From positions 62,001 to 126,000 of the forward strand of contig NZ_AULB01000023.1 in NCBI RefSeq assembly GCF_000425065.1: a stretch of 64,000 nucleotides of DNA, written 5' to 3'. The notes beneath the pieces are model-generated. The model saw only the letters and a program-made list of their open reading frames with translations. It ran no database searches and was not told where the DNA came from. Below, piece after piece: positions 42,812 through 52,236 of the stretch. Source of the stretch: Actinomadura rifamycini DSM 43936. Lineage in GTDB: Bacteria > Actinomycetota > Actinomycetes > Streptosporangiales > Streptosporangiaceae. The position numbers and the translations under genes are program-made. Position 1 is the stretch's first letter; each line of letters begins with the position of its first letter.

Positions 42812-45800
42812 TCAGCGGGCGACCGGGGAGCGTTCCGTGCGCCACGCCGCCAGCAGCTCGCGGAGGCGCTCCTCGTAGCGGGCGATGTTCGCCGTCTTGA
42901 CGTCCTCGTAGCCGCGGACCATGTCGGGCAGCTCCGCGATCTCGGCGGCGAGGTCGCGCCGCTCCGGGGACGCGCCGTCGCGGAGGCCCGCGACCAGCTC
43001 GTTGACGACGGCCACGTAGCCGGTGACGAGGCGGCGCTCCGCGCGGCGCTGCGCGGCGGCGCCGAACGGGTCGAGCGGGGTGCCGCGCAGCCGCCGCATC
43101 GCGCGCAGCGCGCGGAACGCCGGGCGCGCCGACCGGCCGAGCGCGATCTTCCGGTCCAGCCCCACCGCCCGCAGCAGCGGCGGGTGCAGCATGTACCGGA
43201 CCTCGGCGCCCGCGCCGAACCGCTCCTCGACCTGCCGGGCCAGCTCCGGGTCGAGGTGCAGGCGCGCCACCTCGTACTCGTCCTTGTAGGCCATCAGCTT
43301 GTACAGGTTCCGCGCGACGGCGACCGCGAGCCGCTGCCCGTCCGCGCCGGAGGCCCGCTCGGCGGCGGCGACGCGCAGCACGGCGGCCAGGTACCGCTCG
43401 GCGAGCGCGAGGTCCTGGTAGGCGGCGAGGTCCGGCACCCGGATCCGCAGGACGCGGGCCAGCTCGCCGTCCGCCCCGGACGCGTCGACCAGGCGCTCGG
43501 CGGCGGGCGCGGTGCGGTCCAGCGGGCGCCGCACCGGCGCGGGGGACGGCGCCGCGGGCGCGTCCGCCCAGCCCGGTTCGAGGACGAGCCGCCGCCCCGC
43601 GCGGAACGCCTGCACGTTCGCGTCCACCTGGACGCCGTTGAGCGCGAGCGCCCGCTCGATCGCGTCCGCCGACAGCGGCAGCAGTCCCGCCTGGTAGGCG
43701 GCGCCGACCACGACGAAGTTCGCGGTGGTCGTCGCGCCGAACCAGCGCTCGGCGAGCGCGAGCGCGTCGAACGCGACCAGGCGGCCGGCGTCCGTGCGGT
43801 CCGCGATCCGCCGGACGAGCGCGGCGCTCGGCGGCAGCGCCGCCGACGTGTCGGTGATCATCCGGCCGGTCGGGACCTCGCTGGTCGACACGACCGCGGC
43901 GGTGCGGTCCGGCGCGCAGCGGCGCAGGTTCGCGTCGGACGTCCCGGCCAGCGCGTCGAACACCAGGTAGGCGTCCGCGCCGCCCGCGCCGACCATGCCG
44001 GGGCGGTCGCGCCCGCCGTCCCCGATCCGCAGGTGCGACACGACCGCGCCGGCCTTCTGGCTGAGCCCGGTCTGGTCGAGCGCGCGGGCGTGCCGCCCGT
44101 CGAGCAGCGCGGCCGTCGCGAGGACCTGGTTGACGGTCACGACGCCGGTCCCGCCGATGCCGACCAGCAGGACGTCCGCCGCCGCAGGGCGCGACTCCGG
44201 CTCGGCGAGCGCCCCGATCTCCGGCAGCCGGGGCCGCGCGGCCTTCGCCTCGCCCGGGACGACCGCCAGGAACGACGGGCAGTCCCCGTCGACGCACGAG
44301 TAGTCCTTGTTGCAGGACGTCTGGTCGATCTGCGTCTTGCGCCCGAACTCGGTCTCGACGGGCGCGACGCTCAGGCAGTTCGACTTCACGCCGCAGTCGC
44401 CGCAGCCCTCGCAGACCGACTCGTTGATCAGCACGCGGGTCCGCGGGTCGGGCACGAGGCCCCGCTTGCGCTTGCGCCGCGTCTCCGCCGCGCACGCCTG
44501 GTCGTACAGCAGCACGGTCACGCCGGGCGTCGCGCGCAGCTCGCGCTGGACGGCGTCCAGGTCGTCGCGGTGCCGGACGCGGACGCCCGGCGCCCAGTCC
44601 GTCCCGCGCGGGTACCGGGACGGGTCGTCCGCCACCACGACGATCTTCGCGACGCCCTCGGCGTGCAGCATCCGGGTGATCGCCGCCGGGTCGGCGCCGC
44701 CGTCGGCGTCCTGCCCGCCGGTCATCGCCACGGCCGCGTTGTAGAGGATCTTGTAGGTGATGTTCGTGCCCGCCGCGACCGCCTGCCGGATCGCGAGGCC
44801 GCCCGAGTGGAAGAACGTCCCGTCGCCGAGGTTCTGGAACAGGTGCTCGGTGTCGCTGAACGGCGCCGCGCCGACCCACATCGCGCCCTCGCCGCCCATC
44901 TGCGTCGTCCCGATGCTGCGGTCGGTGAACACCGTCATCACGTGGCAGCCGATGCCGCTCGCGGCGATCGACCCGTCCGGGACGACCGTCGACCGGTTGT
45001 GCGGGCAGCCCGAGCAGAAGTACGGCGTCCGCGCGGCCCCGAGCAGGGTGATCGCGGGCTTGCCGGGCCGCAGCACGGGGTCGCGCAGGTCGACGTGCTC
45101 CGCGCCGATCCGGTCGGCGAGGTACCGGGCCAGCGCCTTGACGATCCGGTCCGCGTCGAGCCCGCCGTCGACCGGGACGAGCGTCCCGTCCGGCCCGGAC
45201 CCGGGGACGCGCGGCGCCGACTCGCCGTACGCGGACGGCCCGCGCTTGCCGTACACGGCGGGGCGGTCCGCCGCGTCGTACAGGACGTCCCGGATCTGCG
45301 TCTCGATGAACGCCCGCTTCTCCTCCACCACGACGATCTCGCGGAGCCCCCGCGCGAACTCCCGCACCCGGTCGGCGTCCAGCGGGTGGACCAGGGCGAG
45401 CCGCAGCAGCCGGACGCCGCGCCGCTCCAGCGCCGCGTCGTCCAGCCCGAGCCGGTCGAGGGCCTCCCGCAGCTCCAGGTAGGTGCGTCCGGCGGCCACC
45501 AGCCCGATCGCCGCGTCGCCGGTCGCGCCCTCGATCCGGTCGAGGCCGTTCGCCGCGGCGTACGCGGTCGCGGCCCGCAGCCGCCCCTCCAGCACCTCCG
45601 GCTCCAGGGCGACGGTGTCCTTCAGGTCGACGCCGGGCCGCCGCGTCGGCCGCCACGGGCGCCCCCGCCACGCGAACTCGGGCAGCACCGGGTCGGGCAG
45701 CGGCGCGACGTCCACCACCTCGTGCGAGTCGGCGACGTCCGTGACGACCTTGAACCCCGTCCAGGCGCCGCTGAACCGCGACATCTCGAACCCGTGCCGG

Positions 45801-46348
45801 CCGAGCCGCAGCACGTCCCCGACCGACGCCGGGACGAGCACCGGCATGAACGCCTCGGCGAGCGCGCCCTCCGTCGCCGACGGCAGCGTGGACGACTTGC
45901 ACGACGGGTCGTCGCCCACCACCGCGAGCACCCCGCCGCGCGCGGACGTCCCGAGCCAGTTCGCGTGCTTGAAGGCGTCCAGCGACCGGTCCACGCCCGG
46001 CGCCTTGCCGTACCAGAGGCCGAAGACGCCCTCGTAGCGCGGGCCGGGCAGGTGCTCGGCGAGCTGCGAGCCGTAGACGGCCGTCGCCGCCAGCTCCTCG
46101 TTCACGCCGGGCACGAACCGGATGCCGTCCGCCTCCAGCAGCGCCGCGTCCCGCACGAGCTGCTGGTCGAGCCCGCCGAGCGGCGAGCCGCGGTACCCGG
46201 AGACGAACCCCGCGGTCGTCCAGCCGCGCCGGGCGTCCGCGCGGCGCTGGTCGAGCAGCAGCCGGACGAGCGCGTGGACCCCGCCGATCGCGATCCGGCC
46301 CCGGTCGAGTTCCAGCCGGTCGCGGAGCGGGGAAGCGATGGTGTTCAT
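42812..46348 (-). CDS. Indolepyruvate ferredoxin oxidoreductase, fused alpha-beta form
   Basis: Converts aryl pyruvates (indolepyruvate, phenylpyruvate) and CoA to acyl-CoA, CO2 and reduced ferredoxin, in aromatic amino acid breakdown. The 1178-residue chain from ATG 46348 contains the pyrimidine domain (TAGFVSGYRGSPLGGLDQQL; ATAVYGSQL), a TPP domain (CSGCPHNRST; IGCHVM; GGEGAMWVGAAPF), a ferredoxin-like cluster motif (CEGCGDCGVKSNC) and the gamma domain (VGIGGTGVVTVNQVLATAALLDG). Fused enzymes of 1150-1200 residues are usual in actinobacteria and proteobacteria. Divergent from an Lrp regulator. Confidence 0.93.
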   Translation of the reverse strand: MNTIASPLRDRLELDRGRIAIGGVHALVRLLLDQRRADARRGWTTAGFVSGYRGSPLGGLDQQLVRDAALLEADGIRFVPGVNEELAATAVYGSQLAEHLPGPRYEGVFGLWYGKAPGVDRSLDAFKHANWLGTSARGGVLAVVGDDPSCKSSTLPSATEGALAEAFMPVLVPASVGDVLRLGRHGFEMSRFSGAWTGFKVVTDVADSHEVVDVAPLPDPVLPEFAWRGRPWRPTRRPGVDLKDTVALEPEVLEGRLRAATAYAAANGLDRIEGATGDAAIGLVAAGRTYLELREALDRLGLDDAALERRGVRLLRLALVHPLDADRVREFARGLREIVVVEEKRAFIETQIRDVLYDAADRPAVYGKRGPSAYGESAPRVPGSGPDGTLVPVDGGLDADRIVKALARYLADRIGAEHVDLRDPVLRPGKPAITLLGAARTPYFCSGCPHNRSTVVPDGSIAASGIGCHVMTVFTDRSIGTTQMGGEGAMWVGAAPFSDTEHLFQNLGDGTFFHSGGLAIRQAVAAGTNITYKILYNAAVAMTGGQDADGGADPAAITRMLHAEGVAKIVVVADDPSRYPRGTDWAPGVRVRHRDDLDAVQRELRATPGVTVLLYDQACAAETRRKRKRGLVPDPRTRVLINESVCEGCGDCGVKSNCLSVAPVETEFGRKTQIDQTSCNKDYSCVDGDCPSFLAVVPGEAKAARPRLPEIGALAEPESRPAAADVLLVGIGGTGVVTVNQVLATAALLDGRHARALDQTGLSQKAGAVVSHLRIGDGGRDRPGMVGAGGADAYLVFDALAGTSDANLRRCAPDRTAAVVSTSEVPTGRMITDTSAALPPSAALVRRIADRTDAGRLVAFDALALAERWFGATTTANFVVVGAAYQAGLLPLSADAIERALALNGVQVDANVQAFRAGRRLVLEPGWADAPAAPSPAPVRRPLDRTAPAAERLVDASGADGELARVLRIRVPDLAAYQDLALAERYLAAVLRVAAAERASGADGQRLAVAVARNLYKLMAYKDEYEVARLHLDPELARQVEERFGAGAEVRYMLHPPLLRAVGLDRKIALGRSARPAFRALRAMRRLRGTPLDPFGAAAQRRAERRLVTGYVAVVNELVAGLRDGASPERRDLAAEIAELPDMVRGYEDVKTANIARYEERLRELLAAWRTERSPVAR

Positions 46349-46375
46349 GCCTGCATTAGCGCTCTGCGGTGAGCG

Positions 46376-46416
46376 TATTGCAATATGGCCGGACGATAGT
46401 TGAGCAGATTGCTCAA
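46376..46416. promoter_or_regulatory. Lrp-type palindromes between ior and lrp genes
   Basis: TATTGCAATA (46376-46385) is a perfect palindrome, and TTGAGCA-GAT-TGCTCAA (46400-46416) is a perfect 7-3-7 inverted repeat. Both lie in the 102-base gap between divergent starts. Two phased sites are typical for Lrp/AsnC octamers. Confidence 0.7.
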
Positions 46417-46450
46417 ACATGGGCCGGACGAACCGTGGAGGCTGAGCGCT

Positions 46451-46951
46451 GTGACCCGTACCACCCTGCTCGACCTGCAGATCCTGCGGCGGCTCGTCGA
46501 GCAGCCGCGGATCGGGGTCACCGAGCTGGCCGCGAAGCTCGGCATCGCCCGCAACACCGCGCACGCCCGCGTCGAGCGCCTCGAACGGGAGGGCGTCATC
46601 GGGCACCGCGGCCGGGAGGTCGACCTCGGCGCGCTCGGCTTCGAGCTGACCGCGTTCGTCACCCTGGAGGTCGCGCAGGGGCGGCTGCGCGAGGCGGCGG
46701 CGGGGCTGGCGGCGATCCCGCGCGTCCTGGAGGTCCTCGGCATCACCGGCCAGGGCGACCTGCTGGTGCGCGCGGTCGCCCCGAACGGCAAGCAGCTCCA
46801 CGAGGTGATCGACGCGATCCTCGCCTGCCCGGGCGTCCGGCGCAGCACCACCTCGATCGTCCTCACCGACCAGGTCCCGTTCCGCGTCGGCCCCCTGCTG
46901 GAGGACGAGGAGAAGCGGGCCCGCGCCGCGGACCGGAAGCCGCGCGCGTAG
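46451..46951 (+). CDS. Lrp/AsnC family regulator
   Basis: Regulator of 166 residues from GTG 46451 (GGAGG upstream). The winged helix is LDLQILRRLVEQPRIGVTELAAKLGIARNTAHARVERLEREGVI, followed by the RAM ligand domain (about 60-145: AFVTLEVAQGRLREAAAGLAAIPRVLEVLGITGQGDLLVRAVA). A longer start is possible but would cross the operator region. Divergent from ior, so it likely senses an aromatic or branched-chain amino acid and controls ior. Confidence 0.9.
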   Translation: MTRTTLLDLQILRRLVEQPRIGVTELAAKLGIARNTAHARVERLEREGVIGHRGREVDLGALGFELTAFVTLEVAQGRLREAAAGLAAIPRVLEVLGITGQGDLLVRAVAPNGKQLHEVIDAILACPGVRRSTTSIVLTDQVPFRVGPLLEDEEKRARAADRKPRA

Positions 46952-47043
46952 CGGCCGCCGCGCCGACCGGTCCCGGACGGGCGGCGCGGGGAATTTCCCA
47001 GTAAACACTGGCATCTTTTTGGCGGGCGCCGCATGATGGCCGC

Positions 47044-48111
47044 ATGAGAGCACTCCCCGTCCGGCTCGCCGTCGCCGCCGCCGCAGTCGTCGCCCTGACC
47101 CCCGCCGCCGCCGTCCACGCGGAGCCCGCACCGGCCGCGCTGCGCGACGTCCCGCTTCCGTTCCTGTGGCCCCGGGCGGGGGTGACCGGCGTCGCCGCCG
47201 TCTCCGACACCGAGGCGTGGATCTCCGGCCGGCAGGGGCGGACGGGCGACGGCACCGGCAATCCGGTGGTGCGCCGCCGCGCGGGCGCGCAGTGGAAGGA
47301 GTACCCGCTCGAAGGCTGGTCCGGGAGCGGCGCCGTCTGGCAGGTCGTCGCGCACGGCGGCGAGGTCTGGGCCTGGGGCGTCCAGGACGACGAGGACCTC
47401 TACCTCGCGCGGTTCGACGGCACCGCGTTCCGGCCGGTCGCCCCGCCACCCGGCGTCGCCTACGCCCACGGCACCCGCATGTGGGCGGGACCGGCCGGGG
47501 TGTGGATCCAGGTCGACGTGTCCGGCGGCCCGGACGGCGGGCAGCTCGTCCCCGCGCTGTTCCGCCGCGTCGGCGGCGCCTGGGCGGCCGACCCCGTCGC
47601 CCGCCCCCTGCAGGACGGGCTGGCGGACGTCCAGGCCCGCGGCGCCACCGAGGCGTGGGGCGGCGGCTGCCGCTACGACGCCGCCGCCGGACGGCCCGAA
47701 CCGGTCGTCCTGCGCTGGGACGGCGCCGCCTGGACCGCGCTGCCCCCGCTCCCCACCGACCGGTGCGTTGAGAGCGTCGCGCCCGCCGCCGGCGGCACGG
47801 TGTGGGCGCTCACCTGGGACGCCCTGTACCGCTGGGACGGCGCGGCGTGGACCGCGGCCCCCGCCGCCGACGCCTTCGACGGTTACGGCGAGAAGGTGCG
47901 GCTGGACGGCGACGGCAACCCCCTCGTGGTCCTCTCTCGCGCGAGCATCTACGGCCCCGCGCCGCTCCTGCGCTACGCGGACGGCACCTGGCAGACGTTC
48001 ACCACCCCGGTCGAGACGTGGGTGGACGACGTCTCCGTCGCGCCGAGCGGACGGATCTGGGCGACGGGAAGCACGGTCATCAACTCGCCGCTGGTGCTCA
48101 CCGCGCCATGA
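47044..48111 (+). CDS. Secreted beta-propeller-like protein
   Basis: Protein of 355 residues with signal peptide (cleavage near VHAE, residue 27). The mature chain contains repeated strands with W-x-W and aspartate turns (GVAAVSDTEAWISG; WQVVAHGGEVWAWG; SVAPAAGGTVWALTWDALYRWDGAAWTAAP; DDVSVAPSGRIWATGS), the rhythm of a five- to seven-bladed propeller. No catalytic motif seen. Function unknown; binding or sensing outside the cell is plausible. Confidence 0.8.
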   Translation: MRALPVRLAVAAAAVVALTPAAAVHAEPAPAALRDVPLPFLWPRAGVTGVAAVSDTEAWISGRQGRTGDGTGNPVVRRRAGAQWKEYPLEGWSGSGAVWQVVAHGGEVWAWGVQDDEDLYLARFDGTAFRPVAPPPGVAYAHGTRMWAGPAGVWIQVDVSGGPDGGQLVPALFRRVGGAWAADPVARPLQDGLADVQARGATEAWGGGCRYDAAAGRPEPVVLRWDGAAWTALPPLPTDRCVESVAPAAGGTVWALTWDALYRWDGAAWTAAPAADAFDGYGEKVRLDGDGNPLVVLSRASIYGPAPLLRYADGTWQTFTTPVETWVDDVSVAPSGRIWATGSTVINSPLVLTAP

Positions 48112-48221
48112 GAGGCGCCCCGCCCGCCGCGCGAAAGTACCTAAGCACGTCAGATTCCCCGCACGCCCCGCCTCCCTAGCGTGGTCATCACCAAGAGAGA
48201 GCACGCCCCAGGGAGAAGCAC

Positions 48222-48590
48222 ATGAGCGACATCACCGAGCTGGTCGAGCGCTACCTCGCCGCGTGGAACGAGACCGACGCCGCCGCGCGGCGCGCGATCC
48301 TGGCGGAGGTCTTCGCCGACGACGCCGTCTACACCGACCCGCTGGCGTCCGTCGAGGGCCCGGACGGGCTCGACGCCACCATCGCGGCCGTCCAGGCGCA
48401 GTTCGGCGGGCTGATCTTCAGCCTCGGCGGCGCGGTGGACGCCCACCACGACATCGCCCGGTTCACCTGGCACCTGGGCCCCGCGGGCGGCGAGCCCGTC
48501 GTCATCGGCTTCGACGTCGCGGTGCTCGGCGCCGACGGGCGGATCCGCCAGGTGCTCGGCTTCCTCGACCGGGTCCCGGCCGGAGCCTGA
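48222..48590 (+). CDS. SnoaL-like/NTF2-fold protein
   Basis: Small cytoplasmic protein of 122 residues with the SnoaL-like pattern: VERYLAAWNETDAAARRAIL then FADDAVYTDPLASVEGPDGLDA and a closing beta sheet with VLGFLDRVP. Such cone-shaped folds serve as enzymes or binding modules; no specific function can be assigned. ATG after GGGAGAAG. Confidence 0.8.
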   Translation: MSDITELVERYLAAWNETDAAARRAILAEVFADDAVYTDPLASVEGPDGLDATIAAVQAQFGGLIFSLGGAVDAHHDIARFTWHLGPAGGEPVVIGFDVAVLGADGRIRQVLGFLDRVPAGA

Positions 48591-48598
48591 CCGCCCCC

Positions 48599-48625
48599 GG
48601 GGCGGGCCGCGCCGCGGCCCGCCCC
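48599..48625 (+). terminator. Hairpin between SnoaL-like and DUF1330 genes
   Basis: Perfect 12-bp arms (48599-48610 and 48614-48625) around GCC, nine bases after the SnoaL-like stop. It should end that transcript or attenuate the next gene. Confidence 0.7.
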
Positions 48626-48670
48626 GCCCCGCCGCCCGCACCATCCGCCCGCACCATCCGAGGAGGAACC

Positions 48671-49018
48671 GTGACCGCCTACGTCATCGCCCACCTGCAG
48701 GACGCCCCTCCGCACCCGGACGTCGCCGACTACATCGAGCGCCTGCCCGGAACGTTCGCGCCGTACGGCGGCCGCTACCTCGTGCACATGACCGCCCACC
48801 GGGTGCTGGAGGGCGGCTGGCCCGGAGCCGTCGTGATGATCGGCTTCCCCGGGGCCGCCGAAGCGCGGGCCTGGTGGGACTCGCCCGCGTACCGGGCGAT
48901 CGCGCCGCTGCGCTCGCGGCACATCGAGGGCGACATCGTCCTGGTCGAGGGCGTCCCCGACGGCTACGACCCGGCCCCCGCCGCGCGGGCCATGCGGGAC
49001 GCGCTCGCCGCCGGATAG
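48671..49018 (+). CDS. DUF1330 family protein
   Basis: Protein of 115 residues with the DUF1330 dimeric alpha/beta-barrel pattern: AYVIAHLQDAPPHPDVADYIERLPGTFAPYGGRYLVHMT and EARAWWDSPAYRAIAPLRSR. GTG 48671 follows AGGAGGAACC; a longer open frame upstream is a shadow. Biochemical role unknown. Confidence 0.85.
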   Translation: MTAYVIAHLQDAPPHPDVADYIERLPGTFAPYGGRYLVHMTAHRVLEGGWPGAVVMIGFPGAAEARAWWDSPAYRAIAPLRSRHIEGDIVLVEGVPDGYDPAPAARAMRDALAAG

Positions 49019-49051
49019 CCCGCGGGCCGCCGCCCGTCCCGCCGGGACTCC

Positions 49052-49402
49052 TCAGGCGTCGTAGTTGAAACCGAACGCGCGCACACCGGTCTCGGTGCGG
49101 GGCCGGTGGCTCGTCCCCGGACCGAACGCGACATAGGTGCCCGGCCCGTGGACCAGGTCCCCCTCGATGAGTTCGCCGCGCACGACGAAGTACGCCTCGC
49201 CGTAGGTCTCGTGCACGTCGAGCCCCGGCCATTCCGCGCCCGGGTCCAGGTCGATCACCCACGTCCGGACGCCCGGCATGCCCGGGAGCGTCCGGGCGCG
49301 GACGCCGGGCCCGAGCTCGACCGCCGGGACCTCGTCGACGTCCACGGGAAGCACCTGTCCGGGAAGCACCTGCGGGGGGAGCGCCTGCTCGGGAGCCGTC
49401 AC
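49052..49402 (-). CDS. Cupin domain protein
   Basis: Small beta-barrel protein of 116 residues. The cupin metal-site pattern is partly visible: DVHETYGEAYFVVRGELIEGD (His, Glu) and GPGTYVAFGPGTSHRPR (second His). It ends 33 bases from the DUF1330 gene and starts 12 bases after the end of the LuxR gene, on the same strand, so it may be co-transcribed with it. Could be an isomerase, dioxygenase or binding protein. Confidence 0.8.
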   Translation of the reverse strand: MTAPEQALPPQVLPGQVLPVDVDEVPAVELGPGVRARTLPGMPGVRTWVIDLDPGAEWPGLDVHETYGEAYFVVRGELIEGDLVHGPGTYVAFGPGTSHRPRTETGVRAFGFNYDA

Positions 49403-49414
49403 CGGGGCAGCCTC

Positions 49415-52162
49415 TCACAGCCCGAGCCGGTCGGCGACGTCCCTCAGCTCGCCCCGGGAGGCGACGCCGAGCTTGGGATACGCCTTGTAGAGGTGGTAGC
49501 CGACCGTCCGGTGGCTGAGGAACAGCCGCGCCGCGATGTCGCGGTTGGACAGGCCCCGCGCGGCGAGCCGCGCGATCTGGAGCTCCTGCGGGGTGAGGCC
49601 GGCCGCCGCCCCGCCGGCCCGCGCGCCCCGGTCCGGGACGCCGGTCGCGGTGAGCTCGCCGCGGGCGCGGTCGGCCCACGGGCGCATGCCGAGCCGGTCG
49701 AAGACGTCCAGCGCGTCCTGCAGCCGCCCGCGCGCCTCGGCCTTGCGCCGGGCCCGGCGCAGCCACTCGCCGTACAGCAGCGCGGTCCGGGCGTACTCCA
49801 GCGCGCGGTCGTCCCGGTCGTGCAGCCGCAGGGCCCCGGTGTAGCACTCCTCGGCCCGGTCGTCGGCGGCCAGCAGCCCGCGGCAGCGCAGCACCAGCGC
49901 GTCCGCCCACGGCAGCCGGACCGCCCCGGCCCACCGCTCGAAGCGCTCCAGCGGCTCCGCGGCGCGCTCCGGCGCCCCCACCCGGACGGCCGACTCCACC
50001 AGGTCGGGGATGGAGCGGGTCGCGCAGATGTGGTGGCGCATCGGCTCGCGGGCCAGCCGCTCGAAGCGGGCGAGCGCCGCCTCGGCGCGGCCGAGCCCGA
50101 GGTCCAGCAGCCCGAGCGACCAGTGCGCCCACGGCGCGCCGGGCGAGACGCCGCCGACGGCCGCGCCGGCGAGCCCGTCCTCGGCGTTCCGGCGGCAGTC
50201 CGCCTCCCGCCCCCGCACCGCGTCGAGGTAGGCGAGCACGCTCGCGAACTGGCCGACCCACTGCCGCTGCCCGGTGGCGCGGGCGAGCCCCAGGGCCTCG
50301 GACGCCGTGGCGAGCGCGTCCAGATGCCGCCCCGTGAACACCTCGCCCTCCGCCACGAAGAACAGCACGGTCGGCAGCCGCCCGGCGCCGCCCCGGGCGC
50401 GCTGCCCGTCGGCGAGCCCGGCCGCCAGCGCGTGCGCGTCGGCGTCCTGCCCCAGCGCGAGCGCGGCACCGCACAGGATCATCAGCGCCTGGTCGGGGAC
50501 ACCGCCGCGCCGCCGCACCTCGGCGACGGTGCCGCCCAGGCCCGGCGGCGGGCCGGCGCGGTCCCGGCCGAGGCGGGCGAGGAAGGGGCCGATCGGCGCG
50601 AACGGGCTCGCGCCGTCGTCCGGCAGCGCGGTCAGCCGGTCCAGCGTCGCCGCGAGCGCCCGCTCGCCCAGGTACCAGGACGGGTGGACGGCCTGGACCA
50701 GCAGGGCGGCGGCCCGGTCCGGGTCGGTGCCGCGGACGAGCGCGGCGCCGTCCAGCAGCGTCCGGTGGGCGGCGGCGTAGGAGCCCTGCCAGAAGTCCGC
50801 GTGCGCCCGCACCGCGGCGATCCGCGCGTGCCCGGCCGGGTCCCGGCCGGCCTGCCGCCGGGACGCGCGCGTCCCGAGGGCCCTGGCACGTTCCAGGTCG
50901 CCCGCCTCCAGGGCCGCCTCCGCCGCCAGGACCTCGCGCCGCGCGCGGTCTCCGGGCCCGGCGCTCAGCCGCGCGGCCTGCTCGTACGCGGCGGCCGCCG
51001 CCTGGTGGCCGCTGCGCTCCCGCGCGCGGACGGCGGTGCGTTCGAGCGCCGCGGCGACCCCGTCGTCGGCTCCGGTCGCGGCGGCCGCCAGGTGCCAGGC
51101 CCGGCGGTCGGCGTGCTCGGGCGCGTCGAGGGCGGCGGCGAGCGCGCGGTGCACGGCGAGCCGCTGCGCGAGCGGCGCACGCTGGTAGACGGCGGCGCGG
51201 ACCAGCGGATGGCGGAAGCGGAGCGCGCCCTCGGTGCCCCCGCGCAGCACCAGCCCGGCCCGCTCGGCCGGGGCCAGGTCCTCGACGGCCGCGCCCAGCG
51301 CGGCGGCGGCGCGCAGGATCACCGCCACCTCGCCGGACTCCTCGGCCGCCGCCGCCAGCAGCACCCGCTGGCACGCCTCCGGCATCCGGCCGACCTGCCC
51401 GTGGAAGGCCAGCCGCAGGCGGTCGGTCAGCGGGAGCGCGCGCGGCGCGAACGCCCCGCCGCCCTCGGCGGCCAGGGCCACCGGCAGCTCCAGCAGCGCC
51501 AGCGGGTTCCCGCCCGCCTCCGCCAGCAGGCGGTACCGCAGGTCGGGAGCCAGCGGCGCCCGGTCGAGCAGCGCGGCGGCCGCCGCCGGGGCCAGCCCGG
51601 CCAGCCGCAGCTCCGGAAGGCCCGCCGCCGGGAAGTCGCCCTCGCCGTCCCGGACGGCGAAGAGCATGACGACGCCCTCGGCCTGCAGGCGCCGCGCGGC
51701 GAACAGCAGCGCGTCCCGCGAGGCCCGGTCGAGCCACTGCGCGTCGTCGACCAGGCACAGCGCCCCGTCCGCGCCCGCGTGGTCGGTGAGCAGCGACAGC
51801 ACCGCGAGCCCCACCAGCATCGGGTCGGCGCCGCCGCCCGCGCCGAGCCCGCACGCCGCCTCCAGGGCCGCGCGCTGCGGGGCGGGCAGCGCGGCGCGGC
51901 GGCCCAGCGCCGGACGCAGCAGCAGCTGGAGGCCCGAGTACGGCAGTTCCGCCTCGAACTCGACGCCCGCGCCGCGGAGCGTCCGCAGGTCCCCGGCCGC
52001 CGCGGCGGCGTGGTCGAGGAGCGCCGTCTTGCCGATGCCCGGTTCCCCGCGCAGCACCAGCACCGCGCTCTCGCCGCGGCGCGCCCCGGCGAGCAGGTCC
52101 GCGACCGCCGCGGCCTCCGGCTCTCTGCCGCACAGTTCGACCGGCCCCGCCATGATGCGCAT
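49415..52162 (-). CDS. LAL-type LuxR family regulator with AAA ATPase domain
   Basis: Large ATP-binding activator of 915 residues. Walker A is LRGEPGIGKTALL (near 40) and Walker B is CLVDDAQWLD (near 135). The middle 500 residues are TPR-like helices. The C-terminal LuxR helix-turn-helix is LTPQELQIARLAARGLSNRDIAARLFLSHRTVGYHLYKAYPKLG. LAL proteins activate secondary-metabolite or carbohydrate genes, but none is beside it. An in-frame ATG three codons inside is an alternative start. Confidence 0.92.
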   Translation of the reverse strand: MRIMAGPVELCGREPEAAAVADLLAGARRGESAVLVLRGEPGIGKTALLDHAAAAAGDLRTLRGAGVEFEAELPYSGLQLLLRPALGRRAALPAPQRAALEAACGLGAGGGADPMLVGLAVLSLLTDHAGADGALCLVDDAQWLDRASRDALLFAARRLQAEGVVMLFAVRDGEGDFPAAGLPELRLAGLAPAAAAALLDRAPLAPDLRYRLLAEAGGNPLALLELPVALAAEGGGAFAPRALPLTDRLRLAFHGQVGRMPEACQRVLLAAAAEESGEVAVILRAAAALGAAVEDLAPAERAGLVLRGGTEGALRFRHPLVRAAVYQRAPLAQRLAVHRALAAALDAPEHADRRAWHLAAAATGADDGVAAALERTAVRARERSGHQAAAAAYEQAARLSAGPGDRARREVLAAEAALEAGDLERARALGTRASRRQAGRDPAGHARIAAVRAHADFWQGSYAAAHRTLLDGAALVRGTDPDRAAALLVQAVHPSWYLGERALAATLDRLTALPDDGASPFAPIGPFLARLGRDRAGPPPGLGGTVAEVRRRGGVPDQALMILCGAALALGQDADAHALAAGLADGQRARGGAGRLPTVLFFVAEGEVFTGRHLDALATASEALGLARATGQRQWVGQFASVLAYLDAVRGREADCRRNAEDGLAGAAVGGVSPGAPWAHWSLGLLDLGLGRAEAALARFERLAREPMRHHICATRSIPDLVESAVRVGAPERAAEPLERFERWAGAVRLPWADALVLRCRGLLAADDRAEECYTGALRLHDRDDRALEYARTALLYGEWLRRARRKAEARGRLQDALDVFDRLGMRPWADRARGELTATGVPDRGARAGGAAAGLTPQELQIARLAARGLSNRDIAARLFLSHRTVGYHLYKAYPKLGVASRGELRDVADRLGL

Positions 52163-52236
52163 CGCCCCCTTGTGTCCCCTCTAGAGATACAGGCTTCGCC
52201 TGACCTCCGCGGGCGGCGGGCGACCGCGACGGCCGG

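Noticed and set aside
43184..46372. Plus-strand open frame of 1062 codons
   Set aside because: It is antisense to the ior gene, has no recognisable domain and has the composition of a shadow frame.
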